Shown here: piece after piece, positions 47,173-60,022 of the stretch
Numbering within the stretch: the stretch's first letter is position 1
How the letters are laid out: each line of letters opens with the position of its first letter
NCBI GenBank assembly: GCA_032871835.1
Contig: CM065299.1
Coordinates: 41,924,706 to 41,988,705 of the forward strand
Source: Dipteronia dyeriana
Taxonomy: Eukaryota > Streptophyta > Magnoliopsida > Sapindales > Sapindaceae
Length of the DNA: 64,000 nt
Reading direction: 5' to 3'
Notes under the pieces: generated by a model
The model's input: the letters and a program-made list of their open reading frames with translations, nothing else
The model's database searches: none
Told to the model about the DNA's origin: nothing
Made by a program: the position numbers and the translations under genes

Positions 47173-47880
47173 TTATATCAAGTAAACGTATCTGTATCTT
47201 GAGTAGTCATCTATAAAGGTGACATAATACTCATAACCACCCCTAGCTTTAACATTCATCAGTCCACAGATATCTGTATGTATAAGCTCTATCTGTTCTT
47301 TAGCTCTAAGCAATTTTCTAGTAAAAGGTCTCTTAGTCACCTTACCTTCTAGACATGATTCGTAGACAGGTAAGGTGCCAACCTTTAATTCACTTAAAGG
47401 TCTGTTTTTTACTAGTCTATCTATCAGGTCAATGGTGATATGACCAAGCCTTAGATGCCAGAGATACGTGCCATTATCTGGAGAAATTTTATGTCGTTTA
47501 GTTTTTGCTTTCTCAACCTTAAACATTTTGGTGTTGAGCAGTGTAGTATGTATTAACGGTCTTAACACATACAAATTATTTTCATTAATTTCTGAACAAA
47601 TTTTTACACCATTCTTTCCAACAATAACAGATTTATTATAAACAGAAACATAATATTTTTGTTATAACAACTAAGAAACGGAAATCAAATTCTGTGTAAA
47701 TCCAGGAATATAAAATACATTGTCCAATAATATATAATTATTACAAAAACGTAATCTAATTACGCCCACTGCTCGTGCCAACACGACATCCCCTAACCCC
47801 ACATGCATTGAGAAGGCTCCCTTCTTTAGCGGTGTCCAAGAATTAGTCCACTGTAAAGAAGAATAAACATGATTAGTGGC
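47173..47880 (-). pseudogene. GAG-pre-integrase and integrase N-terminus of element H
   Basis: LWHLRLGHITIDLIDRLV and YESCLEGKVTKRPF are followed by HTDICGLMNVKARGGYEYY with the first catalytic Asp (47574-47173). Confidence 0.9.
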
Positions 47881-48760
47881 CCGTGAATCAACTATCTAGG
47901 GTGAAGAATCATCTTCCATTGAACAAGATTCAAGAACAAGTAAATCATATTTACCTTTCGTTTTTTTCTTCTTGGCAGCCTCCTCCAGATATCGAGGACA
48001 GTTCCACTTCCAGTGTCCGACCTTGTCGCAATGGAAACATTTTCCCTGGCTAGGTCAGTGAAGGCTCCCTTCTTTTTGCTATGGAATTTCTTGGAAGACC
48101 TCTTCCTCTTCTTATCATTAGAGGAATATGGTTCGATAATATTTGCCTCACCGGTCTTACCCTTATTGTCCTTAATTAATGACTCAAAGGTAGTGAGCCC
48201 ATTGAGCAACTGTGTAAGACTGAACTTTAACTTGTTCATCCCGTAGTTCTTTTAAACTGATCAAAACTCTTCGGAAGAGTCGTCAGTATGATGCTCACTT
48301 GACTGGGTTCGTCAATCGCCACGCCATTGACTTCTGCCCTGTTGAAGTAGGACATCGTGCTCAGGACATGTTCCTGAACTGACGTACCTTCCTTCATGCG
48401 AGCGAGCATAGCGGAATGAACAACTTCGTGCCTCTTTTGCTCGGAGGGCTACCCGAACATAGCTTGCAATGACTCTATGATTTCGAATGCTGAAGTCATT
48501 GCTTCGTGCTTTGGGACAAGCATGTCTGTCGTTGAAACCAACTGATACGTTCAGGCATTCTCATCAGATGAGACCCATCATTGGTATGCCTCACGAACAT
48601 TTCATGTGACATTGGCAGCAGGCGCTGGAGGACATTCCTCCGTAAGCACAAACTTGAGGTCTTTGGTGACCAAAATTGCATTAATGTTTAGTTTCCACTT
48701 AGTGTAGTTATCACTAGTTAATTTGTTGTTTGCGAGAATTTGAAGTAAAGCAGAAGACAT
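47881..48760 (-). pseudogene. Gag, zinc knuckle and protease start of element H
   Basis: The ATG at 48760 opens MSSALLQILANNKLTSDNYT, typical copia gag. LTQLLNGLTTFESL follows further on. A complete zinc knuckle CFHCDKVGHWKWNC lies at about 48035-47990 in a shifted frame. The protease motif at 47881-47892 reads VDSR where the family has Asp-Ser-Gly, so Gly is changed to Arg, and a stop sits just before it. Confidence 0.87.
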
Positions 48761-50046
48761 TATTGTTGAAATAAATAAAACATTCATTCAGCCATTTATT
48801 TAAAACAAGTGCGAGTACTTTGGTATAAATTTAAACATGGCATGAACATGTTTAACGAACTAGAACTACCCTAAAAATAGTTACTATACCACAACAATCC
48901 TACATACCACAAAGAAGTGTCGTATTAGGGTCGATCAAATCTTGCATGTTGGACCGAGACATTCTTAATGAAATGATATTCTAGAATAACTCTTATTCCA
49001 TATTATTCAACCATCATTTATTTAGTCAGGTTTTTAATTAACAAACTTAGTCAAAACCTTCGTGAGTGTAACCCACCATTTCAAATCTCACGAGCTTAAC
49101 TCGAGAATTGCCGCCTTAGAGTTGGTCAATCCCGAAATACCCTCAGAAATCCTATCCGTTAGGAAGTCAACCTTGGCATTGACTTTTGTGGAAACCCTCC
49201 TTAGGGAGGACAAAAGCAAAGCCGTCATGAGACCTCACTCGGATCTCATGGTGTTAAACTAATGATGGAGACCGTAGGATATATATGTCATATATCCCTC
49301 CCCCACTCACTATTATAAAACTAGGGTTTTCTATTATCCGATAATGCACCTAGACTCTACACGAGATTAATAAATGAACCTATTAATCTAACTTATTAAA
49401 CACTTTAATAACTAGATTAATATTTAAAGAGAATTACCAAGTTTTTAACTATTAAAAACTAATCTCATTTTCATAGCCAATTATGTATTTACCCATTTTA
49501 ATCACATTAAAAAAATACATAACATATCAGGCTATTATGCATGTATGACATATCAAATATATTTGTGTAGGCACATCTAATCTAAATGACATACGTATGA
49601 ATGACAATGCTTTTATCATCATATAATATAAAACATACATGAATTGACCGTGTACTGTGGATTATTTAACCTAAAAAAAATTGGAATCTAAAATTATAAA
49701 AATACCCCCAAGGCATTCCTTTGTTTTCTTGTAATTTTCGAGTCTTTCGGTCTCTTCAGGTCACTCCGATTCATCTCAAGAATCCTTCTTCGTGATTTTT
49801 CCAGGTCTTCAATAAATGTTACATTTATTTTTTACAATAAAATAACAGTAAAAAAACAAAAACAAAAAATAATACAACCCATAAACCCTAAATCCACAAT
49901 ACCATATAATTAACGATCAATCATATTTTTGTAAATTAAAAAAATTAATATACATACAAAAACATCATACAGTCAATTTAAATCGTGCCTACACAATAAT
50001 ACGTACAGGAGCATTGAAAATAATTTCATGTTCCGAAAATAAAATT
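48761..50046. other. Leader of element H
   Basis: Non-coding, AT-rich. A plus-strand frame at 49062-49262 is probably chance. No match to the C1 leader is seen. Confidence 0.55.
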
Positions 50047-50061
50047 GGTTCTTATACCAAT
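50047..50061 (-). other. Primer binding site of element H, mutated
   Basis: Sense ATTGGTATAAGAACC, a changed form of the TGGTATCAGAGCC site. Confidence 0.8.
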
Positions 50062-52072
50062 TGTTGCAACCCTGTTCATCGGTAACGCAACGGAAATGAT
50101 TTTTTAAAAATTTTATACATATCGTAATCTATATCTGGGACTAGTGAACTTGGGATCGTAATTATTTTCAGAATTAATACATATAAAATTATTACAATAA
50201 TAAAATATACGTATATACAGGAAATTGAAATCAATGAAATGAAAAGAAGAAAACTGTACCAACGTTTAGAGATACCTTCACTTCTTGTAATGCTCTTGAT
50301 CTGTACCACCGATCTTTCTTACTATATCCCGGGACTGATAACTGTGTGTGGGCGCGTCACGGACTCAGGAATTTAGGACGTTGTTAAAGATAAAAGAATA
50401 AGAAACTCTTTCTTTATATTAGTGCAAAACACTTGCACACAAAACCTTTTCTCTCTTTTTGGTGTTATTTCATGCACACACTTGCACACAATAACTCACG
50501 TACAAAAACAAAAACAAATTTTTTTTGGTTGAACTGATGTGTTTGACAGTGCACACATTTTGTAACCAAAACAAAAAAAAAAACTATTTTTTTTTCTCTT
50601 TGTGCGTTGAACAATAAAAAAATGAATTGATATCAGATTTTTTTTTAATTTAAAACTCTTTTATACGATTTTATCAAAATAATAAATATCACATTTATAT
50701 ATATATATTTTTAAAATCTGATCAAAACTCTTTTTGATTTTAAAAAAAAATTCAAATAATTAAAGTTCAAATAAAAAATATCTCATATATTTTATTTTAA
50801 AAAATTAAAAATTAATTTTTAAATTCAATTTCAAATATTAAATAAAATAAAATAATCATATTATCTTACTATCAAATATCAACTAACACACTCCATTCAG
50901 TGATTAATAACATTATTAAATAATCTTATTATTTAATTTATTTAATCACCATTATTCATTAATTAAATAATCTCATTATTTAATTAATTTCCGAATAAAT
51001 ACATGTCATTTTCGTAACACAATTAATTGACAATCCAATTAATTAACCGTGACCCTTGTAACCTAAATCGATCGGGCTAGCAAGGGGACCTAATGGACCC
51101 ACAGTATTTTGAGATCCAATAATCATCGGAATCATTAATTAAACTCTCTAATTAATATTCCATGATTATTAACTCCGGTGTTATTCCACTAAAAACCTGA
51201 CGCTGCACTTTCTCAACTGCAGACGTTTTTACATAGACCAATACTACTTAGTGTCCATCGATATAACTATTATATATGGTGTGATCCTCCATAGTAGTTT
51301 ATAATTAGAGCTGGGTCATAATGTTCGTTATATTATTTAATTACATATACCCTTTAAGTACCGTTGATTCTCTCATGTACAATAAATCCTTCTTTCCTCA
51401 CGGAATTAGGAGAGCGTTCATATTCACCAAGCCCCAAATCAACCCTTAAGGGAACTACCATCTACTTATCATGAGAAGGAGTGGATTCCACTAGTGTACA
51501 AACCTTCTCAGCCACAAGCCAAATCGCAATCCCAACATACATATTATATTGATCAGGAACTGCATCTGACCTCACCCATGGTATATCAAAAACCATGATC
51601 CAACCTGAAGGAGCCGATAAGACACTCAAGATAAAGATCAACCATATGTAGCCATCATTAGTTGATATATATGAATCTCATCGCTAAACGGATCTTGGTG
51701 AGAAATTCATATAGGTAATGGCCCAGTCCTATATGGTCACATCATATAAGGTTCCTCCATTCCCATATCTTATATAAATGATTCAGGATATAATCATCGT
51801 ACATTACGGAATGAACCACAACTATAGATTAACCACAAATAAAATACCCAGCTTTATTGCTATCTATTGACTCTTTAGATTGCACGTCTCTTACTTTATC
51901 CATCTGTATATGACACTCATATTCATAGTTCGAGATTACATCCGGCAATCTTAGATGTTGAATAAGCAAAGATTATAAAATAAACAACACAACAAGAATG
52001 AATTGAACTTTTCTTTTTATTTAGTTCATAAATCCATTTACAAGTTACATGTTTAGGGCATAAACCCCAACA
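50062..52072 (-). repeat. 5' LTR (sense) of element H
   Basis: Plus-strand start TGTTGCAACCCTG, end ACCCCAACA. It is clearly alike to 42774-44799 along its length but with scattered differences and small indels, so the insertion is not recent. Confidence 0.92.
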
Positions 52073-52077
52073 GATGT

Positions 52078-53260
52078 AACCAGAAGGATTCATTGAAAAA
52101 GGCTAAGAGGAAAGGGTATATAAGTTGCAAAGATCCATATATGGATTGAAGCAAGCATCCAGATCCTGGAATAAGGTTCGATCAAGCCGTGCAAAGTTTT
52201 GGATTTATTCAAAACCTTGATGAACCCTATGTATACAAAAGGATTAAAGGTGACAAGTTGGTTTTCCTAGTTCTTTACCTTGATGATATACTACACATCG
52301 GAATTGATGTAGGTGTATTGACATCAGTAAAAGAATGGTTGGCAAAATAATTTGATATGAAGGACTTAGGAGAAGCAAGTTATATTCTTGGTATCCAAGT
52401 CATAAGGGATAAAAAGAATAGAACGATTGCATTATCCCAAGCTTCATACATAGATAAATCTTATCTAGATTTTCCATGCAAGATTCCAAGAAAGGTATGT
52501 TACCTTTCAGACATGGAATCAAAATTTCTAAGGAACAAGTTCCTAAGAATGAACATGAAGAGCAATTCATGAGTAGGGTTCCATATGCCTCGGTAGTTGG
52601 GAGTCTCATGTATGCAATGCTTTGCACTTGACTAGATATTTGTTTTGTTGTTGGCATAGTTAGCAGGTTTCAATCGAAACCTAGTCCTGATCACTAGTCG
52701 GTAGTCAAGCATATTTTCAAGTATCTCAAGAGAACGAGAGATTATATGCTTGTATACTCCGGAGGGGGTTTAATTCCCGTTGGGTATACATATTTCGATT
52801 TCTAATCAAAATCTGAATCTAAAAGATCAATATCAGGATCTGTGTTTACACTTGAAGGATGGCCAGTCATATGGAGAAATATCAAGCAATCTTGTATTGC
52901 TGAATCCACCATGGAAGCTGAGTATGTTGCCGCATGCGAGGCTACTGAAGAGGTTGTTTGGCTCCACCAATTCTTGATTGACTTGGAAGTGGTTCCTGAT
53001 ACGAATGAGCAGATCACCATTTATTGTGACAATAGTGGAACCGTGGCTAATTCGAGAGAACCAAGAAGTCATAAGAGAGGGAAACATATTGAAAGACAGT
53101 ATCTCCCTTTAAGGGAAATTGTGCATAGTGGAGAAGTGACGATAACCAAGATTATGTCAGCAGAAAATCTAGCGGATCCCTTCACAAAGGCTCTTCCATA
53201 AAGGAGTTTTGATAGGCACCTAGAGAATATGAGGATAAGAGATATGACAAATTTGCTATA
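52078..53260 (+). pseudogene. Reverse transcriptase second half and RNase H of element G
   Basis: After H the RT resumes. It contains VFLVLYLDDIL near 52265-52290, where family members I and H have YVDD. MKDLGEASYILGIQVIRD (52357 on) is followed by a frame change near 52470. RNase H at 52842-53201 reads AESTMEAEYVAACEA, TIYCDNSGTVANSREPRS, KRGKHIERQYLPLREIV and ENLADPFTKALP. Confidence 0.9.
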
Positions 53261-53275
53261 GAGCAAATGGGAGAT
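53261..53275 (+). other. Polypurine tract of element G
   Basis: GAGCAAATGGGAGAT ahead of the 3' LTR. Confidence 0.85.
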
Positions 53276-53598
53276 TGTTGGGATTATGCTCGATAGTACG
53301 AGTGTAATAATGTATTTGACAATCTTTTCATATTAATAAAAGTGATTTCTAGTTTTACAAATCTTATAGCATTTATAGTTTAATTATTATAATTGTCAAA
53401 AGTAAATAGTCATAAGGTCAAAAGACTATGAGAAAAGAAGAATTGTTCGTACATATGGATATGTATGAGGTAGACACAGTTCTTTAGGTAGTCATGAAAA
53501 ATATTCACAACTTAAGATAAAGGTTGGGCACCTATATCTTGTTAAAATTATAGATTCTTTTTCTAGCATTTGTGTGGGATCAAATATGTTATGGTGAG
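53276..53598 (+). repeat. Truncated 3' LTR of element G
   Basis: It starts TGTTGGGATTATGCTCGATA and follows the 5' LTR until GTTATGGTGAG, where sequence K begins. The remaining 2 kb is not found in the window. Confidence 0.9.
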
Positions 53599-54970
53599 TG
53601 TAAGGACCTTGATTTTATGATTGACTTATTTCATGACAAACCACACCACATTGGGGATGATTGTGTAATTGGTAGCTTAGGTCCTCATTGGCAAGCTTCC
53701 AAGCATCTCCATGACTTCAAGAGCAAAAGGTATATTCGCTTGACTTTGTCTCTTGAAGAGTTTAGGTGTACACACACAACTCATGCATGTTTTGTTGATC
53801 TTTCATTTGTGTTGATATTGTTTATATGTGTGCATCTCTTCACAATCACACTTGCACTTCATTTGTAGATTTAAGTGTGATATTGTGTTGCGTTTGCGCT
53901 TGTACGATGGTGTGCATGTTTTAGTGTGTTAAGTGACCATATGAGAAGGTGTCTAGTTTCAAAAGAGTGTATTTCAATAATTTAAATATTTTTCAAAACT
54001 GACCTTTGTACTTCTTGTGATCATATCTTTTTATATAATGATTCAAAATGAGTTTCTAAAATTTTGTACAAACATGACACCCATACCTTTCCAACGGTAT
54101 ATTATTCGTAATATTTCATGACCGTTTGGATTAGTTTTGAAATCTTCAAAGTGACCACAAAAACAGGGCATCTCTGGTATTGTCCGTTTCTGACCTTTGG
54201 TCACTAAAATGACCATAATTTTTTTTTACAGACATCGAAATCATGTTTTGTAAATTGGAGTAGAAATTACACTTCCATACATTTTCAACGGTATATTATA
54301 CAAAAGGTTTGGATGTTGTTTGGTCATGTTTTGGGTCGCTCGAAGCTCGAGTTATTGTGCTGTCTAGTGTGTACCGCGGCCCAGACCGCTTTTGGTGCCA
54401 TGCCTAGCTAGTGACCTAGGCAGCGGTAATTTCCAACCATGCCATGCTGCATATACCATGGTCTGGACACTTGCCTAGGCCACGGCATGCATAACGGTCG
54501 TGACGAAACTTTGTTTTCTTCATCCAAAACGATGTCATTTCACTTGGGCATTATAAATAAATCCTTAACTCATCTTCTTCATTTCAGTGACCCTCAAAAC
54601 AGAATCCTAGAGTGAGAGAGAGAGTTTCTTGAGAGAGAGAGATTCAGTAAAGCTTGATTAACTCTCCAAACCCAAAACCCATCTCCATCTTGCATCATTC
54701 TTCATCATATGAGCATGGATGTTCTTGGTTTCATGACTAAGTAAGCAAGAACTTCATTGAATATCTTTTATTGTTCTTCTTACTCTAGATTAGGTGTTTA
54801 TTGCATGATTAAATACCTAGACTCTAGTTATTTCATATATTTAAGAGTCTTGATAACATGATTGGGTTTGTTTGTTGATAGCTTGAATGTAGGATATATT
54901 TGCCCCTCTTGCTAAGTCTCTATGCATTGCATTTAGACATTCTTGATTAATAACAATTTTTTTTTCTTTT
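53599..54970 (+). mobile_element. LTR-like sequence K, superfamily unknown
   Basis: It begins TGTAAGGACCTTG exactly where the LTR of G is broken, so a TG-starting insertion with GTGAG as target (53594-53598) is likely. A TATAAATA box lies near 54552 (ATTATAAATAAATCC), followed by CT-rich and GAGAGA sequence like the start of a transcript. A minus-strand TATATAAAAAG (near 54035) is also possible, so orientation is open. No primer site and no proteins are seen. The right limit is a guess based on the start of Tat-like spacer sequence. Confidence 0.45.
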
Positions 54971-55925
54971 TTGCTGTTCGTACTTAGACAAGTAACTTAA
55001 TATGAATTGAATATTTTGCTGTATGATCGGGGTTACCCTGGGGCTTGAGCTGAACTGAGTAACTAGCTTAAAACTGAGCAATCTGTGAACAGTTATAACT
55101 GATCGCTAACTTGAACTACGTACATTATAATGTACCAGGCTAACTTTCTTGACTATAGCCAGATCCTTACGTATGGTGAGGGTCATTTTGTAACTTAATC
55201 GCTGGCTTTCCATCATACTGAATCAGATGGCGTATCTTTGATCGAATAATTTATGCCCGATTGGGGCTATTTATTAACTTTGTCTGTCTGACCCATGTGG
55301 TACTATGCTAATTGCTCTAACTTCAACCGAATATTTTCATATGGTCGGGTTTGTTCAGCAACATTAGCTATTTTTCTAACGTCACCAAGCGATACGATTT
55401 TAGCCTAACTGATTGTCTTTACCTTGTGCTACATAGCTTAAGTTATATGTTAGTTGTCATGCTAAATTGATCGGTCTACTTTTGACCAAGTGTTTTTATT
55501 AATGGTCGTAGTTATGAACTGGCTCAAACTTTGTGTGTTGCCTTACATCGAGTTGACTCACTCAATTGAGACCAGATTAACGCGTCTGGTAGGTACTGTT
55601 TCTTGGCTAGATGTTCTTTTTTATCCATGCTCAGTTTGGATGCACCATCATTAACCAAGCAGGCTTAGCATGGCTGGGACTGTTTATCAACTTAAACTAT
55701 ATTAAGTTTGTCATCCTAACTTTGACCAAGTAACTATACGTGGTGGGGTTTGTCGTGATCCCCTTTTAGGTAGTATCAGGTAGACCAATAATGTTGGCCC
55801 GATTGGTTACTTTAACCCCTGACCGATTCGCTGCTTTTATTCTTTTGCCAAGTAGTGTTCTTTTATAGACCATTTACTCGTCTCGGTTCTATTCTAACAT
55901 CTCCACACTCACCTTGGAATGAAAG
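54971..55925. repeat. Spacer of element J with irregular short repeats
   Basis: Phrases such as GGTCGGGTTTGT, GGTGGGGTTTGT and GACCAAGT recur at irregular distances with CTAACT blocks. The layout recalls the repeat spacer of C at 7440-8290, but direct likeness is weak. Confidence 0.4.
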
Positions 55926-56830
55926 AGTTGTACCCTTGGTGATTTATGAATTACTTTAATCGGGATTACTGCCTATGTCCCGAATGCTAGTGAATAAAAG
56001 ATCTCTCCTGTCGAAGTCCTTTCCGTGGTTCGATATACCCATAAGACTTTGTGTAGCTTGTCTACCCAATTCCCTTTCTTAGCATCTAGCTTTGCCTTTA
56101 GGGTATGCTTAATTATCTTTCTTATTGCCTCTGTATGGCCATTGGTCTAAGGATGGGTTGGTATGACAAAATAATGCTTTACACAAAAGCCCTAATGCAT
56201 TTTCTTGAAGTTGTCACTGTCGAACTGGGTCTAGTCCCGTTGTCTATAATTATGTGTCCGGGATTCCAACTAGATAAATGATATTCTTCTTCACGAAACT
56301 GGTCATGTTAGCTTTAATTATATGTACCAGTGTTTGTCTCTACACACTTTGTAAAGTAGTCCACAACTATAATGGCGTGTTTTTCTCCTCCTTTGGTTGC
56401 TGTCGGCATTGGGCCAATCCGATCCAGCCCCCACATGGTAAATAGCCATGGTGATATCAAGTTCTTCAACTGCTCGGAGAGCCTCTTAATGTCACTGGCT
56501 ACCCTCTAATAGCTACCGCACTGTTCTGCGACTGCCTAAGCGTATTGGAAAAGGGTTGGCCAGAAGAAACCCTGTTTGAAAGTCTTGTGCGCTAGACTTT
56601 TACCCCCAGAGTGATTCCCCCGCACACCTCCGTGGGTACTTTTAAATATCAATGTACCTTCTATTGGGCAAACACACTTCTGTAAGGCCTTTGAAAATCC
56701 TCTTATGTACAATTCTTCTCTACCTATTGAGTATCTGGTGGCCCTATATCTGAGGCATTTTGCTTCAGTCACCTCTCCTGGGAGCATTCCTTCTTCCAGA
56801 TATTCTATGATAGGGGTCATCCGGGTGACC
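55926..56830 (-). pseudogene. Integrase of Tat element J
   Basis: The sense frame 56820-56536 covers the N-terminal region, with PIIEYLEEGMLPGEVTEAK, YIRGFSKALQKC and HGGVRGNHSGGKSLAHK of the zinc-binding part. The core at about 56430-55930 shows GPMPTA and a VVDYFTK block with the first Asp, then stops and frameshifts. Confidence 0.87.
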
Positions 56831-56899
56831 TACTTTTCTTCGATTACTCCGATTTTTGATACTCCCTCTTCATCTTTGGTGTTTGGTCTTTTGAGGTGA

Positions 56900-57603
56900 G
56901 CAACTAGGATAGTCTTTGACCATATACTGATAGTTGCTGACACCAATTCTGATAAAACGGCTACTTTATGATTCTTTTCCCTCAAGATCTAAATAATCCT
57001 ATATGCCTTGAATCTCCCAAGCAGTATCCTAGCTATCCCTAGATAAGCAGCCATGTTGTTGTCTTTGGCTTGATACTTTTCTAAGATTTGGTCTACCATT
57101 ACCTACGAGTCATTGAATATCTCCAACTTATCTGCCCCTAGTGTCGTGCAAACCTTAAGTCTTGCCAAAAGTGCTTAATACTCGGTCATGTTGTTAGTGG
57201 TTTTGAAGTTAAACCGTAGGGAACATTCTACCTTATCACCTTCTAGAGTGGATATCACTATACCCGCTCAGCTGCCATGCGTGTTTGACGATCCATCTAC
57301 ATGTAATTTCTAGATAATTCTTCCTTCTCTTTCAATATCCTGATCACCTCACAATTTGGTTTAGCGAACTCGGTGATCAGGTCGGCTACAGCTTGCCCTT
57401 TTATTACGGCTCATGGTAGGTATGATATGTCGAATTCACTCAACTCCACTAACCATTTGGTTAGCCTCCCAGAGACCTCAGGTTTTGATAGAATCTGCTT
57501 CAGTGGGTAGTATGTGTAGACCGCGATCTTGTGAGCTTGAAAATAAGGTCTCAGTTTTGTTGATGTTGTTACTAGTGGCAACGCCATCTGTTCAGCTGGA
57601 GAG
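56900..57603 (-). pseudogene. RNase H and archaeal-type RNase H of element J
   Basis: Sense fragments include LRPYFQAHKI and LTKWLVELSEFDI near 57540-57430 (ordinary RNase H). DGSSNTHGS, then GDKVECSLRFNFKTTNN at about 57300-57190, mark the second RNase H. Stops are frequent. Element I entered just before LRPYFQAHKI, where sense reads AEQMALPL. Confidence 0.85.
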
Positions 57604-60008
57604 TGTAGGGAAAAAACGGTTCAAAACACAACGGAAGCGTGAGAAAATTAGAAAACTAAGGTTTGCGTATAAATAAAAAAAATTCCCTTTATGCAACGAG
57701 AACCTTAACCCTAGATTAATTGACGTATATAAAAGTATCATACCTTTTTCTCGTGACGATTGAACAAGCGTCGAATTGGTTCCGCAAGATCTTCCAATCC
57801 AATCACGAACATGAATCACCTTAGAGTGTGGGCTCCCTTACTTTTTATTGTATACCTGAGGATAGAGACAAAGTAAAATCTTTTCTTTGTTAGTTACAAA
57901 TATCCTCAAATAGAAAAATCCAAGAACTTCCGGTCACTGGAGAATTATCAATCAATTTGATTGAAACTCACGTGAACCTTGATTCAATGTTGTACACAAA
58001 ACCCTTTTGATGTAAAGGATACTAGTGTACTATTGAAAACAAAAACGTTCTCTTTTTCTCTTTTCTCCTTTGCCGAATTCCACACACCTTTTCTATGAGT
58101 TGATTGAATTTTGTCTAGAGAAAAAACTAATTTTTCTCCCTCAAAATTCTCACTTCCTATGCCAAATTCTCTCTTGAAAATTACCTAGGCATGGCCGAAA
58201 TTTTCATCATAGAAATCTTAGAGCTGGCCGAAAATCACACACACACACACACACAGACATATATATATATGATCATAAATCATTTCCTAAGAAGGATTTA
58301 CTTGGTTGGCAAGAATCCTTTCCAAAGGTGGATTTATTTGGTAGTTAAGAATCCTTATGTTAAAGGAATTCTATCATTTTGTATATATATATGGGCTGGC
58401 CTAATTTTATGTGATATAGATTAGGATCACAAATCCTTTCCTAAGAAGGATTTACTTGGTAGTTAATAATCCTTTTCAAAAATGAATTCTATCCTCAACC
58501 AAGACTCCTAATCCAACTCAATAATGTATTTGTAACCATATTAAAGACTTCCTAATTTGATTAGATAAATAATTCCTTTTATTTATTTACTTATCAAATA
58601 TAGTCTTTAACATTAACTATACTACCAATAATAGTATAGTTTTAGGAGTCCATCTCCTACTAAGAAAAAGATTTTGAATTTTAATTAAATATTTAATTAA
58701 TCAACAAATTAATTAATTTCCATTTAATAAAATAATAAAATAAAATAATATATTTAAGCTATTCTAAATAGTCTTGCCGCCCATACCATATATAAGGGTC
58801 ATATATTATTTTTCTGATTTTATTAAATCCATTGTACCTTAATAAAAAAGTCCACATGTGAACTAGACCTATTCTTACAAAAAGAAATAAGTTCACATGC
58901 CTTAATACAATTCTAGATGGACCTCTAAATTGGTCCGGTAGAATATATCAAGTGATCCATGCAAGTTCATGTGGATTGGGGATCTTGGCGGGCTATCTAA
59001 ATTTAAGCTCCAATAGACACAACCCAATCACAATCAACAAATGATTCACTTAGGTCCGATCTATTTAATTTTAGTTCATTCCACTAAAGAACTAAAATTG
59101 AACTCTTAAATAAAGATAGAATAAGTTGATGTTACTCAGTCATACTCTAGACAACCTTATTGGAGAAAATGTATCCTCGTGAATAATACCAGTAATCGCC
59201 AAGAGCTCATAGACCACCTATATCTCTCTAAGTTACCATATTTACTCATATGACCACATTTTGAACTTGGATATTTTGACTTGTCCAGAAGCCATGTTTC
59301 AATAGACACTATTGAAAACTTAACGTTAAGATTTAATATCCAATACCTTAAAATATCCATATGATGGTATTCTACTCTCATTCAATAAATGGAGCCACGA
59401 TGTCCATATCTATAAATGAAGTCCTCTATTGATTAACAAATGAATACCACCAAACTATCGAGGATAGACTATGCTATATAATCGTACTCATTGATAGCTA
59501 AAATGATAACACTTGCAACCATAAGTCCATCATTTATCTCAGGATTGAGATAGACTCTCCGATTGTCTTCAAATGAAAACTTTTATCCATTGACGGTTCT
59601 ATATAAAGTATTTCATTTTGATCCTATTCAATGCACCCAGTGCACTAGATTCTTTTGCCCAAAGGCACCACACTTTGATGATTTTAGACTCATCATAACA
59701 CATTTGATCCCACTCAAATGCTAGCAAAAGAATCTACAACTTTGACAAGATAAAGACGCCCAACCTTCTATCTTGTGTTGTGAATATTATTCAAGACTAA
59801 CTAAAGAATTGTGTCTACCTCTTACATATCTAGATGTATGAACAATTCTTTTCTCATAGTCTTTTGACTTTATGATTATTTACTTTTGACAATTATAATA
59901 ATTAAACTATAAATGCTATAAGATTTGTTAAACTAGAAATCACTTTATTACTACGAAAAGATTGTTAATAACAATATTACACTCTTGCTATCGAGCATAA
60001 TCCTAACA
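57604..60008 (-). repeat. 3' LTR (sense) of element I
   Basis: Plus-strand start TGTAGGGAAAAAACGG and end AATCCTAACA. It contains the 74-codon LTR ORF on the minus strand (59381-59157) and an AC/AT microsatellite at 58235-58271. Confidence 0.93.
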
Positions 60009-60022
60009 ATCTCCCACTTGCT
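60009..60022 (-). other. Polypurine tract of element I
   Basis: Sense AGAGCAAGTGGGAG lies just before AT and the LTR. Confidence 0.85.

Larger units (their letters stand above)
42774..52072 (-). mobile_element. Ty1/copia element H, complete structure, decayed, in RT of G
   Basis: LTRs 42774-44799 (2026 bp) and 50062-52072 (2011 bp) flank a 5.3-kb interior. Sense is minus: primer site beside 50062, gag, zinc knuckle, protease, GAG-pre-integrase, integrase, RT, RNase H, and a polypurine tract at 44800-44814. Flanking 5-mers are GATAC (42769-42773) and GATGT (52073-52077), both one transition from GATGC. RT of G continues across the two flanks. The LTRs differ from family C1. Confidence 0.92.
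35616..53598 (+). mobile_element. Ty1/copia element G (family C1), hosts a MULE-like element and copia H
   Basis: The 5' LTR is 35616-37313 and 39114-39685, split by a TIR element. Then come a primer site, leader, gag remnant, integrase and the first half of RT, then element H (42774-52072). RT and RNase H resume at 52078. The polypurine tract is just before 53276, and only the first 323 bases of the 3' LTR remain before sequence K. The left flank is AAAAT (35611-35615); the right partner is not visible. A deletion joins gag to integrase near 41489. Confidence 0.9.
54971..57603 (-). mobile_element. Tat-lineage Ty3/gypsy element J, degenerate partial copy
   Basis: From right to left in sense: RNase H, second RNase H, integrase zinc region and core, then a spacer with irregular repeats. 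The domain order matches element C, but the sequence is a different, more decayed family member. No LTR is identified. C1 element I is inserted at 57604; the upstream part of J would lie beyond the right edge. Confidence 0.8.

Noticed and set aside
48013..48246. Plus-strand 77-codon frame in element H
   Set aside because: Shadow of the gag zinc-knuckle region on the minus strand.
53572..53868. Plus-strand 98-codon frame across the G LTR and K junction
   Set aside because: It begins inside the LTR of G and crosses an insertion border; no family likeness.
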